From: Linum tenue
Taxonomy: Eukaryota > Streptophyta > Magnoliopsida > Malpighiales > Linaceae
Assembly (NCBI GenBank): GCA_946122785.1
Contig: CAMGYJ010000010.1
Location: 14,235,467 to 14,299,466 of the forward strand
Length of the DNA: 64,000 nt
Reading direction: 5' to 3'
Part shown: positions 33,509 to 44,175 of the stretch, one piece after another
How positions within the stretch are numbered: position 1 is the stretch's first letter
Layout: each line of letters opens with the position of its first letter
The notes under the pieces: model-generated
What the model was told of the DNA's origin: nothing
The model's database searches: none
What the model saw: only the letters and a program-made list of their open reading frames with translations
Made by a program: the position numbers and the translations under genes

Positions 33509-35049
33509 CATTTGTCCCGAGGTTTTTCATCTTTCCCTTTGCTTACTTTTTCATTTTTGTGTTTGCATGTTTAGAGTCTAGGTACAGAACATTAGGGACA
33601 ACGTTCCATCCTAAGTGTGGGCTGGGGAGTTTTAGTTTTGTTTAGAGTATGTATTGTACATGATGTTTGGTGAATGTGAGTCGTCCCCACTGTGTTTGAT
33701 GTGTTGTGTCTTGAACTTGATAGGGTAGAATGTCGTTGCTTGGAATGATTGTGTGAATGGTTTGTGAACTTATTATGCTTCGGTGTATGAATCTGCCTCT
33801 CGGTTATCCCAAGTTAACCTTGAAATGCATAACTTGTGTTTGCATGTAGGATTGCTTGTTTCACATGGTGTACCCTCATATTAAAATGAACTCACTAGAA
33901 TTGAATTGTGCCCGAACTTAGGTAAAATTGAGTATAATTTGTATAGAGTAGGGTATGACATCTAGTAGCCGTGAGTTTGAACTTTCAATGACAATTTCCT
34001 ATTGTGTGAAGTTTTTCGTTACTTGGTGTTTCGGTAATCTTGATCAAAACCACGAATGGATTGTGTTGTATGTTTGCAAGCATAAACGATAGAGACAATT
34101 AGTACAAACTCGAGCCAAAAAGCCTACCCTATCATTGACAACTAGGATCAACCTCTTTGAGACTTGGCCTTGTTTTTCGGTTCGATCACACCTCTCACCT
34201 TTACCCTTTTCTTGTATCCCCCGTTGAACCCTTCTCACGAGGAATGAGGTCTTTTGTGTGAATATAGTGGCCCATTTTCATTTTCATTGTCTTGTAAATA
34301 AAGTTGATGTTCTAAGGTAGTAGTTGAAGCAATAGCTGAGAGATGCATTTTGCCACTACAGTATGCAGTTTGACACTGCATAGGCATTCTGCCACTGCAC
34401 CTTCTTTTGCATCATTTTGTCTTCTACTACTTAGAAAAGAGGTATTGACCATCAATGTAGTGTCTTTTAGTCTCATCCCCCTAAAATTAAAAAGGAAAAA
34501 TCAGTAAAAAGAAAAAAAATCAAATTTCAATAGAAAAAAAAAGAGTAAAAGAGAAAAAAAGGGGGGGGGGAATAAATAAGGATCGATGAATCATCTTTGG
34601 GAATCAATGTTCTTCCCTTGTTGTATAGTCCTAGTTTTGCTTATGTTATGCATTGTTTTTATTTGTTCAAGGCCTCGATATTAGATAGTTCTTGCTTTGG
34701 GTCCACCTTTGTAACTCATTCCTCGTGAGCGTCATCATTTCCCTCTTCTAAAACCTCACCTTAAACCTCACCTTATACATATTACCCAAACGTTGTCATC
34801 TTGATATGCTTGTGTTTGTACTGATAGGTCCAACTGTGGTTGAAGAACAAGGTTCAGGTAAGCACTAGTATGGAAAAACTTGAGTGTAAACACCAACCCT
34901 TAAACACTTGTGTGATTGAGCGAAATACACATTCCTAGTGAGGAAATCTAGATGTCATGCTTTTACTCTTAACTTAACTTACTCTTTGTTTGAATGATTT
35001 TTGGCACAATCCACTATTAGTGTGTTTATTCTAGGTGTAGGGTACATCA
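33509..35049 (+). other. Athila2 3' non-coding tail, truncated before the PPT
   Basis: No gene. CCTAAGTGTGGGCTGGGGAG at 33612-33631 corresponds to the first polypurine motif of Athila1. TGCAGTTTGACACTGCA and GCCACTGCA words occur at 34360-34405. An A/G-rich run sits at 34490-34570. The segment ends abruptly at GGGTACATCA (35049), immediately before the CTCTG target copy, with neither polypurine tract nor LTR. Confidence 0.75.
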
Positions 35050-35054
35050 CTCTG

Positions 35055-36709
35055 CTGTAGTCATTGACAATGGTCAAGAAATATCGAGAACCATCCAATG
35101 CCGCGGTACGATAATCGCCCCAGATATCAACATGTACTAGATCAAAACAACGAGTAGTCTTTATTGAGCTAGTAGGAAAAGGAGTATGTGTCTGTTTGGC
35201 AAGAAAACAAGCATCACAAGAGAACCCATGTTGTCGACCAGCAGTACAAGAAAACAAATCCTTAATCAAAGAAAATTTGTCCATGGAGGGATGCCCCAGG
35301 CGAGCGTGCCACAGCTCCAATGGCTCCCTAGTGCGCGTGGCTCTACAAGCTTGCGACTGTTTTTCCAACGGATTTGCTCCAACCTTGCAACGTCGCAGAT
35401 AGTAGAGCCCATCACGCATCTCACACAGACCAATCACCGTCTTGGAGCGTAAGTCTTGAAGTACGCAGAAATCACTCAAGAATATCAGTGCTACAATGTG
35501 ATCCTTGGTCAGTCTGCTTACAGATAATAAGTTGCATCTAAACTCCGGAACATGAAGAACTCCTGTCAAACGAAGTGAGGATGACAACAAGACAGATCCA
35601 GAGCCACGAATGTGAACCGTTTCACCATTCGGAATACGAACTGAAGTATGAATCGGATTGGCATCAACAGAATCCAACCAGCTAAGATCACGCACAATGT
35701 GTTCATTACAGTCTGAATCGATCAACCACTCATAGAGTTCAGGAGCATTACCAGACATATGTGCTGTCGGCTTAGGAGGCACATCATATGGAGATGCGAG
35801 GAACTGCTTGAGTTGAGCGAACTGCTGAGCTGTAAGTCCTGGAATTGGACTCTCCTTGGGCTCTACATGAGCTGCCCGCGGAGCATTGTCTTTGCGCGGA
35901 CGTCGGGGGCCTGAGCGATCATTCGGGAGTGACGTAGTTGGCTTCGCCAAACTGGTGGGATAGCCCACAAGCTTGTAACAGGTGTCCCGAGTGTGTCCAA
36001 ATCGGTTACAGTGAGAGCAACGAGGCTTATCCCCTGAATCGCGTCCTTCTTTATCGTTTTGAGCCTGGAAGGTCGCAGTCTCCACAACCGGACGACGACC
36101 TCTAGTGAGCTGACGGTGTTGTTCTTCCGCGAAGACAAGAGAGTAAGCCTCAGCCAAAGTTGGAGTAGGCTTCATGCTGAGGATCTGGGACTGCACAACC
36201 GAAAACGCATCATCCAACCCCAAGAGAAACTCGAACAGGTGTATACGCTCTTCTTGCTCACGTTGAAGTTGAACGAGATTGCACGTGCAGCCGCCGCATG
36301 AACAACGAGGCGCGGCACTCCAGACATGCATCTCGTCCCAAAGAGCATGTAGGCCAGTATAGAAAGCGCATACGCTCTGTTTCTCTTGACGCGAAGAGCC
36401 GATTTGGCGTCGAATTTCACAAGCCCGTTGAGAGGAACCCTTGCCGAAACGCTGTTGTAGATCCGTCCAGATGGTGCGCGCTGTCTGAGATGTACGCACA
36501 CTATTACTGACATCTTTACTCATTGCAGTCTTCAACCAGCCCTTGACGGTAGCATCGTAGCGATCCCACGCTTCCAAACGGAGCCCCGTACCAGCAATAG
36601 ACCTCGGCAAGCTGCCATTGACAAAAGCTAACTTGTTTTTGGAGATTAGGGTTTCGGTCATATCATTAACCCATTCACTGTAATTGGAATTCGAAAGAAG
36701 ATCAACCAC
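35055..36709 (-). pseudogene. Copia gag, protease and start of integrase
   Basis: Starts at 36709 (minus). Gag includes NKLAFVNGSLPRS and a zinc knuckle CSHCNRFGHTRDTC. The protease motif reads WLIDSDCNEHIV, where Copia elements have DSGA, so it is probably inactive. The pre-integrase zinc region HARLGHPSMDKF...CDACFLAKQ follows, then DIWGDYRTAALDGSRYF up to NDYSR, where Athila2 has inserted. The reading stays open from 36709 to the insertion. Apparent continuation to 34979 is Athila2 sequence. Confidence 0.93.
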
Positions 36710-36860
36710 AAACAGACGAGCAGGGTCTTCGGACGGATGAAGGTAAAGAGGCGAGAGATTAGAATATCCTGGTCGGAGCTGTCGGCTCCGTCACTCTAGG
36801 AATCCTTAGTCTCGTCACCCATATCGATTCAGCTGGAGTCGAATCACAGCTCTGATACCA

Positions 36861-37115
36861 TGTAAGATTTGATAACGCGGAAAGAGAGAACATTTTGATT
36901 TACGTGGTTCTTGCCGATCAGGGTGATCGACCGTACATCCACGGAGAACAGTCTCAAGTTTATTGTGAGTGCAGTATGTATGGCTGCTGCTTACATCCGA
37001 ATGACCAAGACTCCTAGCTACTTATACCCTTCTACTAAGCACACGGGTAGGGTTTATTATGCATAATTACAAACTAGTCACTAAATTAAGTAACTGAAAA
37101 CAATGCAGCCCAATA
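36861..37115 (-). repeat. Copia 5' LTR (255 bp, full length)
   Basis: On the minus strand from TATTGGGCTGCATTG to AAATCTTACA, immediately followed by the TGGTATCAGAGCT primer site. It contains the 81 bp that the other LTR has lost. At 255 bp it is short for a Copia element, as in Ale/Retrofit-like lineages. Confidence 0.9.
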
Positions 37116-38500
37116 GATTCTGTTAGTTTGTATGGTTGAAAACTTGGAAAATGCCTCTAGTCATGTGATGTAAATGTTACCTCTTGTTTTTTTGCCTATG
37201 GTTCTAGTGCATGGATATCTATTGTTTGCCACTTTTAGTGTCTGTCGGATTAAGTAGTATTGCATTTTTTCTATGTTAGATTTAAGATAAGTACAAATGA
37301 CTCTTTTCATATTTCCGAATTAAAACGGGCTAAAACGGGTGACCCATTGACCCTTGACCCACTAGCTCGTCCGGGTTCGGATCAACCCGCGGGTTGACAA
37401 CCTTGATTGTTACATAATTCAAAGTCTTTCAGGTTACAAAATCACAAGGCAAAACTGGACACCAAACTTTCATATCACCGTCTTGCTCCTTGAGAAATGA
37501 AATGTTAATACAGCGCTTGTGTGGTCGTCCATATATTATGCTGCAAAGTGCAGGTACTGCAATAATCATTCCAAAGTACCCTTCTTTAACTCGATGGAGT
37601 ACACTTCGAGCCCACAACGAACTTAAACATCAATCGGAAGGTTGCACCGGGAATGATTTTCATCACTCCATATAAAAGCATAAATGAGAGGATTTGGAAA
37701 TAGAATTAGTGCTGCAAATGAGCCGAGTTACTCGCGAGCAACTCGAGGCTCGAATCGGGAAAAACTTGTTCGAAACTCGACTCGTTTACTAACGAGCTAA
37801 GATTGAGCTTAGCCTTGTTCAGCTCGTGAAGCTCGCGAGCTAGCTCGACTCGATGGCTTGTTGAGCTCAACTCGTGAGTTGGCTCATTTAGAGCACATGA
37901 GATGTCTCGACATTGTGGCTTGAGGGCCAACTTGATCACCGACTTATGAATGAATCAATCTAATTTGGATTTTCATAATTCATAGGATTGTTAAATTATA
38001 TATCTCACATCATGTGAAGTTTAACATGTAAGAAAATATATCTTATTTTTAATTCTATAAAGAAATTATGTACAAAATTGTTTCGATACTATGAAATAAC
38101 ATGTGAAGTTTAACATTTAAGAAAATATGTCTTATTTTTAATTCTATAAAGAAATTATGTACAAAATTGTTTCGATACTATGAAATAACATGATTTGAAC
38201 TAGTTAAAATTTATTAACTAAACAATATGACACCAACAATATTTTTCTTCTCTAGTTGTTCACAAATCACAACTGTGTACCTCCCTTTTTATTCCAATAG
38301 TTTTTTTTTTACTTTCCTTCTTTTCTTTTCCGTTCCACTCTCCTTTACTCTTCGTATTTCTTTCCCACCATCTCTTCCAGAGCTTTCTTCAATGGTGGAT
38401 TTGCCCAATTTCAACCAAAATCACCCTCTCTTCATTAATTAAGCTGAGAATCCGGCATCCCTGCTCGTCTCCTCCATCTTCACAGTTCCAATTTCAATTC

Positions 38501-38644
38501 ATGGCGTCGCTCGACGATAATGGCTCTTTTTTCTTAAAGAATAAACTTGTGCTCGTCGATGGCTCAATTCCGATATCACTCGCCGACGACCCTCTTCATG
38601 GTGCCTGGAAACGGTACAGCGTGCTCGTCGTCGTCATCTATTGA
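38501..38644 (+). pseudogene. Copia gag N-terminal scrap
   Basis: A 47-codon reading contains KNKLVLVDGSIPISLADDPL and HGAWKRYSVLV, which parallels the conserved opening of plant Copia gag (NKLGFVDGSIP...WKRCN). No LTR, zinc knuckle or pol follows. It is either a retrotransposon relic or a short captured piece. Confidence 0.5.
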
Positions 38645-39110
38645 TTATCTGAGTGCTCGCACCTGTCATCACACAGAGTGTTCTCTGACTATCTAAGGAG
38701 AAGGAAGGTGAGGAAAGGAAGCTCCGAATCTGCTTCTTCTCCTCTCGTTATAGGGGACAGTAATGAGAGAATCGCGAATCGGGTAGGTCTTCTGAGACAT
38801 GCATGTACATCTTTTTTGTTAGATTCTGATTTGGGTCAATTTTATGATTCTGATCCCTATTATTTCTAGGTTTGGTCTCGGTGGAGTGAAGGGTGTAGAA
38901 AAAGGTTCGCCGATGGCAACGATGGCGGTGGCATCTGCCGATGTCAAGTTGCTTTCTTCCGGCCAATTCCATCCAAAAGGGAGTTCATCGGAAAGCCGCG
39001 CTCTTACTTCGGGAAATCCGCGCTCTCAAGAAAAGCAGTTCGCGAATTTTGTGAGCTCTGTGTAAAATCCGCGTTTCCGCGAACTAGCGCAGCCGCGCAG
39101 GATTGTCGGC

Positions 39111-39669
39111 TCGGATGACAATTTTGCCCATACCAATGGTTTTTTACTATCCAATCCAATTGGGTTGGGTATGAAATCCAAATAGATGGATATGGGTAGA
39201 ATTTGATAGGTTTGTACCCATACCCATTTACTTTCGGTTGAGTTGGGTTTATAACAAATGGATTTGTACCCATGCCCAAATACAAATTACACTTTGGTAC
39301 CTAAAACTTAATAGATATGCATATTTAGTACCTAAATTTAATTTTTTTGCATATAAGTCCTCAAAATATCGATGGAAAATTATGTTTTGGTACCTAAATT
39401 TTTTGGTCTTACATTTTGGTACCTAAATTTTTCAAGTTTTACAAATAGGTCCAAATTTTGCATGTGTAGTTAAAACACCCTCAAGTAAATGGATATCCAT
39501 ATCCAAGTCCAACCCATACCCATTTAGATTATGGAAGCAATATTCATACATTACCCAAACCCATATACAAACCCCCAAACCCATATGCACTTCACCCATA
39601 CCCAACCCATTATCAATAGGTCTACTTGGGTTTGGGTATAATTACCCATGGGTGGGTAATTGTCATCCC
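39111..39669. mobile_element. MITE with GGATGACAATT ends
   Basis: The left end TCGGATGACAATTTTGCCCA is mirrored by GGGTGGGTAATTGTCATCCC at the right. The inverted right end TAGGGATGACAATTACCC is a typical plant hAT/MITE terminus. The interior repeats ACCCATACCCA and TTTGGTACCTAAA words. No clear 8-bp target duplication. Confidence 0.65.
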
Positions 39670-40131
39670 TACCTAATACACGACATACAAAATGAATGTA
39701 TCAAATACTAGATAAGGGCTCGGCCGGTTGGCCGGATGTATTTTATCAATGGCGGAACAACAACAGTTTGATGCAATGACATTTTATTTGGTATCATAAA
39801 AGAGTCCAAACTATACAATTATTAGAGAATCTGAAGTTCATATGAAATAAAATTTTCACTTAGTATATATTATTTCATCCCAATCATGAATTTTATAGGA
39901 GATTCGCTCTTTCTTGAAAGTCATCATTCTTGATATAAAATTTGAATTTTATTTTGTTATATATAGATTCAGTTTTAGTTGAAATTGATGAATCTATCAT
40001 AAATCTTAATATAGATGGTGTATGAATATATTTCAATTTTGAACGTGAATGAAAAACATCTTTAAAATATGGACATTTTCAAGAAGTTGCCAGAAGTCAT
40101 TATCTCCATCACAATCAGCTAAACCCTAATA

Positions 40132-40349
40132 AAAAAAGTTCAATGATAAAATATTTGCAATTATAAAAACTGTTTTTAAGAAGTTAAATTTACATCGTCC
40201 TTGTTATCATCTCCATCACCAAATCAGCTAAACCCTAATAAAAAAAGATCAATGATAAAATATTTGCAATTATAAAAACTGTTTTTAAGAAGTTAAATTT
40301 ACGTCGTCCTTGTTATCAATATCGTCTAATATTACTCTTCTTCATCGTT
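40132..40349. repeat. 109-bp tandem duplication
   Basis: AACCCTAATAAAAAAAG(T/A)TCAATGATAAAA and the following TTGCAATTATAAAAACTG block occur twice with an offset of 109 bp. It lies at the start of the larger 576-bp duplication. Non-coding. Confidence 0.8.
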
Positions 40350-41392
40350 CCTTACCTTGAAAACTATGTATTCACTTATTGGGTTTGACATATTATAATC
40401 TATGAATTCGATGTTAAACTTATAACTCCCCTCAAGTCATAGGAGATTAAGTGGTAGAGGTACTTTGGTTCTGTCACTGTCTTCGAATTATCACAAAATC
40501 AATTAGTATGACATCATAATTCATTTGACACGGCAAATTTATAATACACAAAAAAATACATTAATGCAATGACATGAAGCTCGAGTGGATAATATCGCTT
40601 CTTGTCTTAAGGAGGTTATGCACCAAAATGTAGCCGTGTGTCTTAGTTTGACATCTCTGCATTGGAGAAATATGCATTGACCTAAACATTATATAACATT
40701 AGCATTTGAATATCATGACTCATTAGATTAAAATTGAGTTCTACAACCTCTCTAGCTATCATTTATTTACAATTTGTTCAACTCTTTCCATGTTTTGGCG
40801 GGATTAATGGTTGGATAAAAAAGATCAATGATAAAATATTTGCAATTATAAAAACTGTTTTTAAGAAGTTAAATTTACGTCGTCCTTGTTATCAATATCG
40901 TCTAATATTACTCTTCTTCATCGTTCCTTACCTTGAAAACTATGTATTCACTTATTGGGTTTGACATATTATAATCTATGAATTCGATGTTAAACTTATA
41001 ACTCCCCTCAAGTCATAGGAGATTAAGTGGTAGAGGTACTTTGGTTCTGTCACTGTCTTCGAATTATCACAAAATCAATTAGTATGACATCATAATTTAT
41101 TTGACACGGCAAATTTATAATACACAAAAAAATACATTAATGCAATGACATGAAGCTCGAGTGGATAATATCGCTTCTTGTCTTAAGGAGGTTATGCACC
41201 AAAATGTAGCCGTGTGTCTTAGTTTGACATCTCTGCATTGGAGAAATATGCATTGACCTAAACATTATATAACATTAGCATTTGAATATCATGACTCATT
41301 AGATTAAAATTGAGTTCTACAACCTCTCTAGCTATCATTTATTTACAATTTGTTCAACTCTTTCCATGTTTTGGCGGGATTAATGGTTGGAT
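40241..41392. repeat. 576-bp tandem duplication, almost identical copies
   Basis: The copies are 40241-40816 and 40817-41392. By eye they differ at very few positions (for example CATAATTCATTTGAC versus CATAATTTATTTGAC). Near-identity indicates a recent event. The junction falls at an A-run before GATCAATGATAAAA. No gene is recognised inside. Confidence 0.92.
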
Positions 41393-41465
41393 TTGATCTT
41401 TGACTATTGTGGAGGTGTGTGTATCTCCATCACTTTTATCACAAAAATAATTATTATAAATTATA

Positions 41466-42674
41466 GGCAAAATACAGTTGTATATCCATTACTATCAAGT
41501 TTGTGAAAAATATATCCACAACTATCGAAATACACGAAATATCCAATTTCGTCCCATGCTTTAACGGTGTTAACTAACAGTCTGATTAGACTAACAGAAT
41601 GAGTTGAGTTAGCATTATTTCACCCTACCAATCCACGTGGATAACGAAAAAAATAAAAAAAAAATCCTTGCCCCTATTTCCTATCTTTTGCCCCGACCTT
41701 GCCCCTGTTTTGCACCTTGGGTTATCAGCCTTTCGCCAACAACGAGTGGAAGTAGCAGATCCAGATTCAAGAGAGGAGCGGCACAAATCTTCTTCTCAAT
41801 TCACAGACCACTGAGCACCTCTCCATAAAAGACCCCAATCCCAAATCTTCTTCTCAACTCACACACCTATGCTTTTACTCCATTTGAATTCCATTGTTTC
41901 CCTCTTTTACTTACTTTCCACCCTCACTCTCTCCACCGCACAATCCAAACTTGTCAAAAACAAGTTTTTCCTTTCCTTAATCGTGGTGGGTTTTCCGTGG
42001 GTATCTTCATTTTGATTTCTTTGATATGATTTACCCTCTCTGGGTTTTGTTACCGTCGTTGTTGCCTCCGAGCCTCTATCATTCCTACTCTCGACGGCGG
42101 AGGGGTGTCCCCTACCTCGGTCAACGAAGCCGCTGCGTGGTGGTCTGTCTCCGGATTTGACTACTCCGGTAGCCATGGATTATCAGAGAATCAAAGAATG
42201 CAGTAGTGAAAAAGGAATCGAGGAGTTTGGGGAAAGGGAACAAGAGCCCGACTGCCGGACGGTGACGAGGTTGCTCAACGCACGCAGCGACGTCCTCTCC
42301 GACGGCGCCGATTTTTGAATTCGAACCAGAACCAAGAACCCTAATTTTTTCGATTGGAGAAAGGGGGAAGAGAGAAGAGCTCGACGGATTAAATAGGGGA
42401 AGTGGATTTTTTGTTTTCGTTTTTATTCATTCAGCCTACTTGGCGTCCACGTGTAATGTTTTATTGTTTTTTGGCTTATGTGGCAAGTGATACGGTGATG
42501 AGTCAGCATTCCGTTAGTGTATTCCACGCCGTCTGAGACGCCGTTAAAGTTTCAGAAGGAATTGGATAGATTTTTCACACGACCCTCTGATTTTTGGATA
42601 TATCGTGTATTTCGATAGTTGTGGATATATTTGTCACAAACCTGATACTTGTGGATATACAGTTGTATTTTGCC
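41466..42674. mobile_element. MULE with about 95-bp TIRs and perfect 9-bp TSD, Pack-MULE candidate
   Basis: TAAATTATA flanks both ends (41457-41465 and 42675-42683). The left end GGCAAAATACAGTTGTATAT and the inverted right end GGCAAAATACAACTGTATAT match over about 95 bp. The interior (about 41690-42390) is much richer in GC and looks like the 5'UTR and first exon of a plant gene read on the minus strand, but no family was recognised. No transposase. Confidence 0.9.
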
Positions 42675-42721
42675 TAAATTATAATTTATTTTTGGAAACG
42701 TAGATTTATAATAGATTTCTA

Positions 42722-43455
42722 GAAGCTCAAGTTCGCTGTCATATTAGACAAATTAATTGGTAGATTTTTTTCCTTTTAGGATTTTAGGGACAACTCAGAT
42801 CGTCAAACAATATTTGTACATATCAAGAAATTCCATCTTTAGAACAATTTGCAGTTCAGTTTTCAAGTCCTCATAGTTCAAATACGAGTCGCAACAAATC
42901 GTGTGATGAAACTTATGGAAAATTCGTTTATTAGGAATCCTTTTTGCTTATTAAATCGTAGTTAAGTCCCATCATCCTAAAATCAACTCAAGATAACCTT
43001 AATACCCCACTCAATGTATAGTGAAAATATTAACTACCACGTACAACAACCAACAATTCCATAAAAATAAATCTCAAGCTCAAGGTAAAAATGGTACGAA
43101 TGATCTGAGCTCTTCAATTCTTCCAATCCAATCTCAATATCATTTGAAGAGCAAATTATTCAATCTTGGGATCAAGATTACTCTGACAAAGTGGAAAACG
43201 TAAGATTTACATTGAGATTTCGGGCAATAAGATCTCCAAGAGCTCGTTCACTATCATATCAGACAAATGAATTGGTGAGTTTTTAGACTTTTAGAGACAA
43301 CTTGATTCTCACTCTCAGGTAGTCAGACGATATTTGGATATATCAAGAAATTCATTCTTTAGAGGAGTTTGCAATTCAAATTCAGGTATGCATAGCTCAA
43401 GTATGAACCGCAATAAATTGAGATATGAAAGTTTTAACAAATTCTTTTACCAGGA
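42722..43455. repeat. Diverged direct duplication, offset about 510 bp
   Basis: The block ATCAAGAAATTCCATCTTTA...AATTTGCAGTTCA (42722-42940) recurs in altered form at about 43232-43455 (ATCAAGAAATTCATTCTTTA...GTTTGCAATTCA). Both share AGACAAAT.AATTGGT. and CGCAA.AAAT. Much older than the 576-bp duplication. No gene recognised. Confidence 0.6.
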
Positions 43456-44175
43456 ATGCTTGTAGAACGGATATCATGGTACATGACACTAATATAAGTT
43501 TTCTATTTTAAACTACATAAATAATTAACTGAATTTTATTTAAAAACTATGTAATCGATGTTAAATAAATGAGATATAATACCTTGAAAAGTAATAAGAG
43601 ACGGATTACTTAGAATTATAGATATAATAATCTGATTGTAAACCAACAATAATCTAGATTACCTATCCTAATACAAATTGACCCGGCTACTTATAATAAT
43701 ACATAATAACATCATGAACAATTAAAGGACAAAAAAATTGAAAGACTTGGGAGCCCAAATGAAATATATCTGCTGCAAAACACAGGAAAAAAACATAACC
43801 TAAAAGACTAAACAACCCTTCCGTGCTATGCGCATTGGACATAAAATTTGATTGGTGTGGGTGCTGAAATAGAATCTCCATATATTATTTGGAGGACGAT
43901 CCAATAGTAAACAAGTCTAACTCGAATTTGGGTTGAGTCGGCTCGTTAATAAATGGCTCGAGCTCGAGTTCAGCTCATTTATTAACGAGTCAAACTCAAA
44001 TTGGGATAAAACTCGGCTCAACTTTTCTCATTTGCCGCCCTAAATAGAATGAAGAAACTACCATCTCAATTGCATGGTAGAATTGGACATCATTGTTTTA
44101 AGGATTTCCAGTCCATGGCTAACAGTCCCTATGTTAGAAACACGTTGTTTGTGATATTGCTAGTAGTATTAGTAG

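Larger units (their letters stand above)
24554..35049 (+). mobile_element. Athila2: Athila-type element inserted in the Copia integrase
   Basis: The insertion is exactly delimited. CTCTG occurs at 24549-24553 and again at 35050-35054, and removing one copy plus the insert restores a standard Copia integrase reading (NDYSRATW). Contents: 5' LTR (24554-25960), tRNA-Asp primer site, gag-pol with two frameshifts, a third ORF and a non-coding tail. The 3' polypurine tract and 3' LTR are missing, although the target duplication is intact. Confidence 0.92.
21805..37115 (-). mobile_element. Ty1/Copia retrotransposon (minus strand), interrupted by Athila2
   Basis: LTRs lie at 21805-21978 and 36861-37115, in TGTAAG...CAATA orientation on the plus strand. 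The flanks GATTA (21800-21804) and GATTC (37116-37120) are a 5-bp target duplication with one change. The primer site inverted is TGGTATCAGAGCT (initiator tRNA-Met) at 36848-36860. A polypurine tract (inverted TGAGGGGGAG) abuts the left LTR. Coding order on the minus strand is gag, protease, integrase, RT, RNase H, the Copia order. The shared LTR parts differ at about three positions. Confidence 0.93.
20915..37405. mobile_element. hAT-like TIR element with captured gene piece, split by Copia
   Basis: The left end is CAAGGTTGTTAACCCGCGGA. The inverted right end is CAAGGTTGTCAACCCGCGGG. The flanks GTTGTGAC (20907-20914) and ATTGTTAC (37406-37413) match at 6 of 8 positions, consistent with an eroded 8-bp hAT-type duplication. 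Without the nested Copia (21805-37115) it is only about 1.2 kb. It lies 245 bp behind the HVA22 stop and carries a host-like coding fragment, so it is a candidate gene-capturing element. Confidence 0.65.
37707..44042. mobile_element. 6.3-kb hAT-like element with perfect 8-bp TSD
   Basis: AATAGAAT flanks both ends (37699-37706 and 44043-44050). The left end is TAGTGCTGCAAATGAGCCGA. The inverted right end is TAGGGCGGCAAATGAGAAAA. Subterminal CTCGAGCTCG/GAGCCGAG words lie on both sides, as in common plant hAT MITEs. No transposase ORF was found. Much of its length comes from later material: a Copia gag scrap, a MITE, a 576-bp tandem duplication, a MULE and a 0.22-kb diverged duplication. Confidence 0.82.

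Noticed and set aside
34823..34850. CTGATAGGTCCAACTG as the start of an Athila2 3' LTR
   Set aside because: Only the first six bases resemble an LTR start; the following sequence does not match the 5' LTR.
40132..41392. Tandem repeats considered as a CRISPR or satellite array
   Set aside because: Only two units, no spacers, eukaryotic context; a simple tandem duplication.
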